Origin: Actinomycetes bacterium
GTDB taxonomy: Bacteria; Actinomycetota; Thermoleophilia; Solirubrobacterales; Solirubrobacteraceae
NCBI GenBank assembly: GCA_023405705.1
Contig: JAEXXR010000297.1
Location: 1 to 10,305 of the forward strand
Direction: 5' to 3'
DNA: 10,305 nt
The translations under genes and the position numbers were made by a program. Below are positions 5,483 to 10,305 of the stretch, piece by piece. Position 1 is the stretch's first letter. Every line of letters begins with the position of its first letter. A model generated the notes under the pieces. That model was not told where the DNA came from and did not search any database. It worked only from the letters and a program-made list of their open reading frames with translations.

Positions 5483-6469
5483 GTGGACAACAGCTCCCGC
5501 CCCCGTGGCGGAGACACGCTCGTGCTCGCGTTGCGAGATCGCGCCCTGCGCTCGCCGGAGATCGGGCTGATCGCCGCGCTGCTGGTCGCGATCGTCGTCT
5601 TCACGCTCGTCAGCCCCGCCTTCGCGAGTGGTCAGACGGTCGAGTCGACGATCCGCACGATCGCGTTCGTCGGGCTGGTCGCGATCGGGCAGACGATGCT
5701 GCTGATCGCCGGCGAGTTCGACCTCTCGGTCGGCTCGGTCGCCTCGCTCGGCGCCGTCGTCGCGGCGGTGCTGATGACGAGAGCGTCGCTGCCGATCCCG
5801 GTCGCGATCGCGCTGGCGCTGTGCGTCGGCCTCGGCGTCGGGCTCGTCAACGGGCTGCTGACGGTGAAGGTCGGGCTGCCGGCCCTGATCGTCACGCTCG
5901 GGATGCTGTTCGCCGCGCGCGGCGGGGCCTACGTGATCAGCGACGGCCGCGAGGTCTACCCGCTGCCCGACGGCGTCAGAGCGCTCGCGGGCACCGTCCT
6001 CGGGCTGCCGCTCAGCGTCTGGGTCTTCGCCGTGCTGGCGCTGCTCGCCGACGCGGTCGTGCGCCGCAGCGGCTTCGGCCGCCGGCTGTACGCGACCGGC
6101 GGCAACGCCGAGGCGGCGCAGCTCGCGGGCATCCGCACCGACCGCGTCAAGATCGCGGCCTTCGCGATCACCGGCTGCCTCGCCGCGCTGGCGGGCGTGC
6201 TGCTGATGGCGCGCCTCAGATCGGGCGATCCGCAGATCGGGATCGAGTGGGAGCTGTCGGTGATCGCGGCGGTCGTCGTCGGCGGCGTCAGCCTGCGCGG
6301 CGGCATCGGCTCGGTCGCGGGCGCGCTGCTCGGCGTCCTGTTCCTGCAGGTCGTCAGCACCGGCCTGGTGATCGCCGGCGTCGAGTCGGCGCTCCAGCCG
6401 GTCGCGGTCGGCGTCGTGATGATCGCCGCGCTCGCCGTCGACCAGCTGCGCCGCACGCGCCTCGCCTGA
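5483..6469 (+). CDS. RbsC-type sugar ABC transporter permease (first of two)
   Basis: A 328-residue integral membrane permease of the BPD_transp_2 family (ribose/xylose/galactose-type importers). Hydrophobic segments recur through the protein, starting about residues 28-45 and 58-76 and ending about 305-320. Diagnostic stretches are [18 protein letters not shown] (69-86), FGRRLYATGGNAEAAQLAGI (198-217), the cytoplasmic loop that contacts the ATPase, and VVVGGVSLRGGIGS (264-277). Length is typical of the family. The start is GTG at 5483, preceded by AGGAG at 5471-5475. It is the first gene after the operator, ahead of the binding protein, whereas many operons of this family put the binding protein or ATPase first. 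It likely pairs with the second permease encoded at 9167, or forms a homodimer. The transported sugar cannot be deduced. Confidence 0.9.
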   Translation: MDNSSRPRGGDTLVLALRDRALRSPEIGLIAALLVAIVVFTLVSPAFASGQTVESTIRTIAFVGLVAIGQTMLLIAGEFDLSVGSVASLGAVVAAVLMTRASLPIPVAIALALCVGLGVGLVNGLLTVKVGLPALIVTLGMLFAARGGAYVISDGREVYPLPDGVRALAGTVLGLPLSVWVFAVLALLADAVVRRSGFGRRLYATGGNAEAAQLAGIRTDRVKIAAFAITGCLAALAGVLLMARLRSGDPQIGIEWELSVIAAVVVGGVSLRGGIGSVAGALLGVLFLQVVSTGLVIAGVESALQPVAVGVVMIAALAVDQLRRTRLA

Positions 6470-6512
6470 CCTTCACGCAACAACGCATCAGTTACCGGAG
6501 GAGAGACCACAC

Positions 6513-7550
6513 GTGGCACGTACGTCGTTCATTCCCAGGGTCGGCCTGGCGGCCGGCCTCTGCGCGGCGCTGTTCGCAGCGGGCTGCGGCGACAGCAACG
6601 ACAGCAGCGCCGACACCTCGGCGCAGGCCGCCGCGACCAGCACGACGGCCGGCGACGCCGGTGCGAAGGAGTGCTCGGTCGAGGGCAAGAAGATCCAGTA
6701 CGTCGGGCCGCTGAAGTCCAACCCGGTGCTGCAGGTGATGGCGGCCGGGTTCACCGAGAAGGCCGACGAGCTCGGCTTCGACGGCGAGGTGATGCTGACC
6801 GAGGACGCCGACCCGCAGAGAGTGCTCGCGCTCGGCCAGCAGGCGCTGGCGCAGGGCAGCGACGGCATGGTCCTGCAGGCGTTCGACCCGTCGCTCTACC
6901 CGCTGATCAAGCAGGCCTCCGACCAGGGCATCCCGGTCGTCGTCACGCACAGCCCGGTGCCCGACGGCGAGAGCCTCGGCCTCAAGCAGACGATACGTCC
7001 CGATCCCGAGAGATACGGCGCCGAGGCGGCCGCGGCGATCGGCGAGGAGATCGGCGGCAGAGGCGTCGTCGCCGTCACGCAGGGCTCGCTCAACCCGACC
7101 GAGAACCTCGCGGCCGAGGCGTTCGCCAGCGCGATGGCCGAGCAGTTCCCGGACGTGAAGGTGCTGAAGTCGCAGGTCGAGGGCTTCGAGCCGGCCGCGG
7201 CGATCGCCAGAGCGAGCTCGATCCTCCAGGGCGACAAGGAGATCGTCGCCGCGTTCTCGACGACCGGCGGTGGCGTCAAGACGTGGTCGAGCGCCGCGGA
7301 CGAGACCGGCCGCAGCGTGGTCGTCGTCGGGATGGACTACACGCGCCCGAACCTCGACCTGATCAGATCGGGCAGAGCGTTCGCGGTCGTCGCGCAGCCG
7401 ATCTTCGAGGAGCACGCGCTCGCCGTCGAGGCGCTGCGCGACGTCATCTGCGGCGAGGAGGTCGAGGCCGAGGTGCTGCCCGAGTCGCCGATCGTGACGA
7501 GAGAGAACGCCGACGAGTACTACGCGATCCTCGAGAAGGCGGGGACCTGA
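6513..7550 (+). CDS. Sugar ABC transporter substrate-binding lipoprotein
   Basis: A 345-residue periplasmic-binding-protein-like lipoprotein (Peripla_BP_4, RbsB-like). The N-terminus has a basic start, a hydrophobic stretch (10-23) and a lipobox AAGC ending at C25, so it should be lipid-anchored on the outer face of the membrane. A Ser/Thr/Ala/Asp-rich linker (26-52) leads to the two-lobed binding domain, beginning IQYVGPLKSNPVLQ (61-74). Ligand-contact-like motifs are THSPVP (145-150), GMDYTRPNLDLIRSG (273-287) and AVVAQPIFEE (291-300). C54 and C313 could form a disulphide. The start is GTG at 6513 with a strong GGAGGAG at 6497-6503. It lies 43 bases after the permease and is followed by a strong hairpin that may protect its 3' mRNA end. 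Codons for residues 161-168 include ATA, CGT and AGA, unusual here. Confidence 0.92.
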   Translation: MARTSFIPRVGLAAGLCAALFAAGCGDSNDSSADTSAQAAATSTTAGDAGAKECSVEGKKIQYVGPLKSNPVLQVMAAGFTEKADELGFDGEVMLTEDADPQRVLALGQQALAQGSDGMVLQAFDPSLYPLIKQASDQGIPVVVTHSPVPDGESLGLKQTIRPDPERYGAEAAAAIGEEIGGRGVVAVTQGSLNPTENLAAEAFASAMAEQFPDVKVLKSQVEGFEPAAAIARASSILQGDKEIVAAFSTTGGGVKTWSSAADETGRSVVVVGMDYTRPNLDLIRSGRAFAVVAQPIFEEHALAVEALRDVICGEEVEAEVLPESPIVTRENADEYYAILEKAGT

Positions 7551-7565
7551 TCCGCTGAAGCGACC

Positions 7566-7593
7566 GCCGGCGGGCCTTCGCGGGCCCGCCGGC
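7566..7593 (+). terminator. Strong intra-operon hairpin after the binding-protein gene
   Basis: An 11-bp perfect, all-G/C stem (7566-7576 with 7583-7593) closes a 6-base loop, in the 51-base gap between the binding-protein and ATPase genes. No T-run follows, and the next start codon is only 8 bases downstream. It is better read as a partial terminator or mRNA-stabilising element that keeps binding protein in excess over the membrane parts, as seen in other ABC operons. Confidence 0.6.
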
Positions 7594-7601
7594 TCCCCAC
7601 C

Positions 7602-9170
7602 ATGACTGCCTCCCAGACGCATCCCACCCAGCCGCAGCACGCGCTCGAGCTGACGTCGATCACGAAGCGCTTCGGCGGCGTGACCGCGCTCGACGACGTG
7701 ACGCTGCGCGTCCGCCGCGGCGAGGTCCACGGCCTCGTCGGCGAGAACGGCGCCGGCAAGTCGACGCTGCTGAAGATCCTCGACGGCCTGCATCCGTCCG
7801 GCTCCTACGACGGCGTCATGCGCGTCGACGGCGAGCCCGTCGAGCTGCACGCCCCGCAGGACGCCCGCGCGCTCGGGATCGCGATCGTGCCGCAGGAGAC
7901 GAGCGTGATCGACACGCTCTCCGTCGGCGAGAACATCTGCTTCGGCGGCGACGGCCGCGCGCTCGTGAACCCCCGCGAGCTGCAGCGCCGCGCCGCCGCC
8001 TTCCTGGCCGACCGGGGGCTGCCGCTCGACGCGCGCACGCCCTGCGGCCACCTCAGCTCCAGCAGCAAGCAGCTCGTGATGATCGCCAGCGCGCTCTACC
8101 GCGAGCCGCGCGTGCTGATCCTCGACGAGCCGACCTCGGCGCTGACGCGCGAGGAGACCAGCCGCCTGCTGGAGATCGTCAAGAGCCTGCGCGACGGCGG
8201 GCTGACCGCGATCTTCGTCAGCCACCGCCTCGACGAGGTGATCGACCTCTGCGACCGCGTCACCGTCCTGCGCGACGGCAGGGTCGTCGACGAGATCGGT
8301 CGCGACGCGTTCGACCCCGGCCGCATCATCGGCTCGATGATCGGGCGGCGGCTGACCGAGCTGTACCCGCCCCGTCCCGAGGCGCCGCGCGTCCAGCCGC
8401 GCGAGCTGCTGCGGATCGAGGGGCTGAGCGTGCGAGCGCCCGGCCGCAGCGGCGCCTTCGCCGTCGAGGACGTCAGCCTCTCCGTCCACGCCGGCGAGAT
8501 CGTCGGGATCGGCGGCCTCGTCGGCTCCGGCCGCAGCGAGCTGCTGAACGCCGTCTACGGCCACCTGCCGGTCGCCTCCGGGCGGATCGTGCTCGACGGC
8601 GCCGAGGTGCGGCCGCGCTCGCCGCGCGAGGCGCTGGCGCTCGGCATCGGCCTCGTGACCGAGGACCGCAAGCGCGCCGGTCTGCTGTTCAACCTCGGCG
8701 TGCGCGAGAACGTGACGCTCTCCTACCTGCGCACGCTCGGCCGGCTGGTGATCGACCCGGGTCGCGAGCGCGCCGTCGCGCAGGAGGCGGTCGAGCGCTT
8801 CTCGATCGCGACGCCGTCGGTCGACAACCCGGTCGTCAACCTCAGCGGCGGCAACCAGCAGAAGGTGATGCTCGCCCGCGCGCTCGGGACGCAGCCGAAG
8901 GTGCTGCTGCTCGACGAGCCGACCGTCGGCGTCGACGTCGGCGCGAAGGCCGAGATCTACCGGCTGATCGCCGGGCTGGCGGAGGCCGGCGTCGCGATCG
9001 TCGTCGTCTCCTCGGAGTCGGCCGAGCTGCTGGGGATCTGCGACCGCTTCGTCGTGCTGCGCGACGGGCAGGTGCGCGACCGCTTCGACGTCGCCGACGC
9101 GAGCGAGGAGCGGCTGATGGCCGCCGCGATGACGACGGCGGCCGCCGCCGAGGGAGGGACCGACCGATGA
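7602..9170 (+). CDS. RbsA-type sugar ABC transporter ATPase (two fused ATP-binding domains)
   Basis: A 522-residue protein with two ATPase domains in tandem, which powers the importer at the inner membrane face. Domain 1 has Walker [10 protein letters not shown] (47-55), a Q-loop region IVPQET (95-100), Walker B VLILDE (171-176) and switch H208. Its signature reads LSSSSKQ (151-157) in place of the usual LSxGQ-like form. Domain 2 has a degenerate Walker A (GLVGSGRSE, 305-313, Lys replaced by Arg311), a canonical signature LSGGNQQ (414-420) and Walker B VLLLDE (434-439). The degenerate second Walker A is normal for this family. The ATG at 7602 has no Shine-Dalgarno sequence, and a strong hairpin ends eight bases upstream; no later start precedes the first conserved residues. 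Its stop overlaps the second permease as ATGA. Confidence 0.95.
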   Translation: MTASQTHPTQPQHALELTSITKRFGGVTALDDVTLRVRRGEVHGLVGENGAGKSTLLKILDGLHPSGSYDGVMRVDGEPVELHAPQDARALGIAIVPQETSVIDTLSVGENICFGGDGRALVNPRELQRRAAAFLADRGLPLDARTPCGHLSSSSKQLVMIASALYREPRVLILDEPTSALTREETSRLLEIVKSLRDGGLTAIFVSHRLDEVIDLCDRVTVLRDGRVVDEIGRDAFDPGRIIGSMIGRRLTELYPPRPEAPRVQPRELLRIEGLSVRAPGRSGAFAVEDVSLSVHAGEIVGIGGLVGSGRSELLNAVYGHLPVASGRIVLDGAEVRPRSPREALALGIGLVTEDRKRAGLLFNLGVRENVTLSYLRTLGRLVIDPGRERAVAQEAVERFSIATPSVDNPVVNLSGGNQQKVMLARALGTQPKVLLLDEPTVGVDVGAKAEIYRLIAGLAEAGVAIVVVSSESAELLGICDRFVVLRDGQVRDRFDVADASEERLMAAAMTTAAAAEGGTDR

Positions 9171-10183
9171 GCCAGCTCGCGATCGAGTCGCAGGAGGAGC
9201 AGCGCCCGCAGGCGCGCGGCCGCGACACGCTGCTGCGCCGCACCGCCGGCCTCCAGCAGGGCGCCGCCGTCGTCTTCCCGCTGGTCGTGGCGATCGTCTT
9301 CTTCGGCCTCGCCAACGACGCCTTCCTCGGCTACGCGAACCTCGTGCTGATCCTCAATACGCTGGCGTTCGTCGGGATCGTCGCGGTCGGGCAGACGCTG
9401 CTGATCGCCTGCGGCGAGTTCGACCTGTCGGTCGGCGCCGTCGCGGCGCTGTCGGGCTACGTCGCCGCCGACCTGACCGTCAACAGCGGCTGGCCGCTCG
9501 TCGGCGGCTTCGCCGTCGCGCTGCTGATCGGCGTCGCCTTCGGCCTGCTCAACGGCCTCGTCACGACCCGCCTCGGCGTGCCGTCGTTCATCGTCACGAT
9601 CGGGACGCTGTACATCGGCCGCGGGATCGTCGACTTCCTCGCGCACGGCATGACGATCTTCCCGCTGCCGGAGGCGTGGAGCGACTTCGGCTCGACCAAG
9701 TTCAACAGAGTCAGCGTGATCGTCCTCGTGCTCGTCGCGCTCGTGCTGATCGGCGAGTTCACGCTGCGGCGGACGCTGTTCGGCCGCAAGCTGCTGGCGA
9801 CCGGCGCCAACCCGGAGGCGGCGCGCACGATCGGCATCGACCCGCGCCGCGTGAAGCTGCAGGCGTTCGTGCTGATGGGCGTGCTCGCCGCCGTCGCCGG
9901 CCTGCTGCAGGCGGCCAGCCTCGGCACCGGCGACCCGGCCGTCGGCCGCTCCTGGGAGCTGATGTCGATCGCCGCGGTGGTGATCGGCGGCACGAGCCTC
10001 TTCGGCGGCTCGGCGACGGTGATCGGCACGCTCGTCGGGATCGTCACGCTGCAGGTGATCTCCAACGGCGTCGTCTCGCTCGGCCTGGAGACCAACTGGC
10101 AGACGGTCGTGATCGGCCTGCTGATGATCGTGCTGGTCGCGCTCGACCTGCTGCGCCGCCGCGCGCTGGAGGGACGGGCATGA
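9167..10183 (+). CDS. RbsC-type sugar ABC transporter permease (second of two)
   Basis: A 338-residue membrane permease of the BPD_transp_2 family, clearly related to the one at 5483. It has the same [18 protein letters not shown] block (75-92), the ATPase-contact loop [20 protein letters not shown] (205-224) and [15 protein letters not shown] (273-287). Multiple hydrophobic segments run from about 32-50 to 312-328. The hydrophilic N-terminal tail (1-30) is charged and rich in Gln, Glu and Arg. The ATG at 9167 overlaps the ATPase stop, and GGGAGGG at 9152-9158 is a strong ribosome-binding site. With the first permease it probably forms a heterodimeric channel for one ligand. The sequences differ enough that this is an old duplication, not a recent one. 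Confidence 0.93.
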   Translation: MSQLAIESQEEQRPQARGRDTLLRRTAGLQQGAAVVFPLVVAIVFFGLANDAFLGYANLVLILNTLAFVGIVAVGQTLLIACGEFDLSVGAVAALSGYVAADLTVNSGWPLVGGFAVALLIGVAFGLLNGLVTTRLGVPSFIVTIGTLYIGRGIVDFLAHGMTIFPLPEAWSDFGSTKFNRVSVIVLVLVALVLIGEFTLRRTLFGRKLLATGANPEAARTIGIDPRRVKLQAFVLMGVLAAVAGLLQAASLGTGDPAVGRSWELMSIAAVVIGGTSLFGGSATVIGTLVGIVTLQVISNGVVSLGLETNWQTVVIGLLMIVLVALDLLRRRALEGRA

Positions 10184-10305
10184 GCGCGCAGCGGACGGTC
10201 GTGGTGACCGGCGCCGCCGCAGGCATCGGCGAGGCGATCGCGCGGCGGCTGCTGGCGGACGGCTGGCGGGTCGTCGCGCTCGACGTCGACGCTGACGGGC
10301 TGGAG
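10180..10305 (+). CDS. Short-chain dehydrogenase/reductase, N-terminal 42 residues (3' end outside window)
   Basis: The beginning of an SDR-family oxidoreductase. The first 42 residues contain the beta-strand RTVVVTG and the cofactor-binding TGAAAGIG (residues 10-17, the TGxxxGxG motif), then a helix and a second strand ending VVALDVD. Asp35 at the end of the second strand suggests preference for NAD over NADP. The ATG at 10180 overlaps the permease stop (ATGA) and has GGAGGG at 10168-10173. Being the next gene in a sugar-uptake operon, it likely oxidises the imported sugar, sugar acid or polyol. The catalytic Tyr-x-x-x-Lys lies beyond the window, so activity cannot be judged. Confidence 0.88.
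   Translation, partial: MSAQRTVVVTGAAAGIGEAIARRLLADGWRVVALDVDADGLE

Noticed and set aside
6492..8564. Very long minus-strand open frame (690 codons) opposite the binding-protein and ATPase genes
   Set aside because: Same cause: stop codons are rare on the antisense strand of GC-rich genes. The translation is repetitive and lacks motifs, while the + strand carries well-defined ABC proteins.

Overview
The window is very GC-rich DNA, densely packed with genes, with strong G/C preference at third codon positions, GTG as well as ATG starts, and many ATGA start/stop overlaps. This points to a high-GC actinobacterium. A soil Thermoleophilia-type lineage (Conexibacter/Solirubrobacter-like) is my best guess, from gene content and style only; nothing in the window proves the taxon. 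I see no rRNA, tRNA, CRISPR array, insertion sequence or phage gene.

Region 1 (1-4176, + strand) is a catabolic-looking operon, cut by the left edge. In order it encodes the C-terminal half of an FAD-dependent ferredoxin reductase, a small P450-type (CxxxxxC...CP) ferredoxin, an amidohydrolase of the ACMSD/resorcylate-decarboxylase superfamily, a small Rieske [2Fe-2S] protein, an unrecognised 78-residue protein, a cyclase-family (PF04199-like) metal hydrolase and a GntR/FadR-type regulator. Most junctions overlap by 1-4 bases. A cytochrome P450 may lie upstream, outside the window. The likely logic is oxygenation of an aromatic, terpenoid or heterocyclic compound, then hydrolytic or decarboxylating steps, controlled by the GntR protein. 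The substrate cannot be read from the sequence.

Region 2 (4177-4239) is a short convergent gap holding a hairpin that could terminate transcription from both sides.

Region 3 (4240-10305) is a LacI-controlled uptake locus. A lacI-family gene on the minus strand diverges from a + strand operon encoding an RbsC-type permease, a lipoprotein sugar-binding protein, an RbsA-type double ATPase, a second RbsC-type permease and the start of a short-chain dehydrogenase. The divergent region (5281-5482) is the most informative stretch. It carries a perfect 12-bp palindrome at the likely transcription start of the transport operon, embedded in a tandem 9-bp repeat. A one-mismatch copy of the palindrome sits inside the first codons of lacI, and an inverted repeat of a different sequence lies over the likely lacI -35 box. 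lacI itself looks leaderless with a GTG start. The picture is a LacI repressor holding both promoters through two operators about 135 bp apart, with a sugar or polyol as inducer, imported by the ABC system and perhaps oxidised by the SDR.

I found no clearly new system. The best leads are the two-operator arrangement, the amidohydrolase/Rieske/78-aa/cyclase module, the ABC ATPase whose deviant motifs all map to one ATP site, and the hairpin directly before the ATPase gene, which has no visible Shine-Dalgarno sequence.
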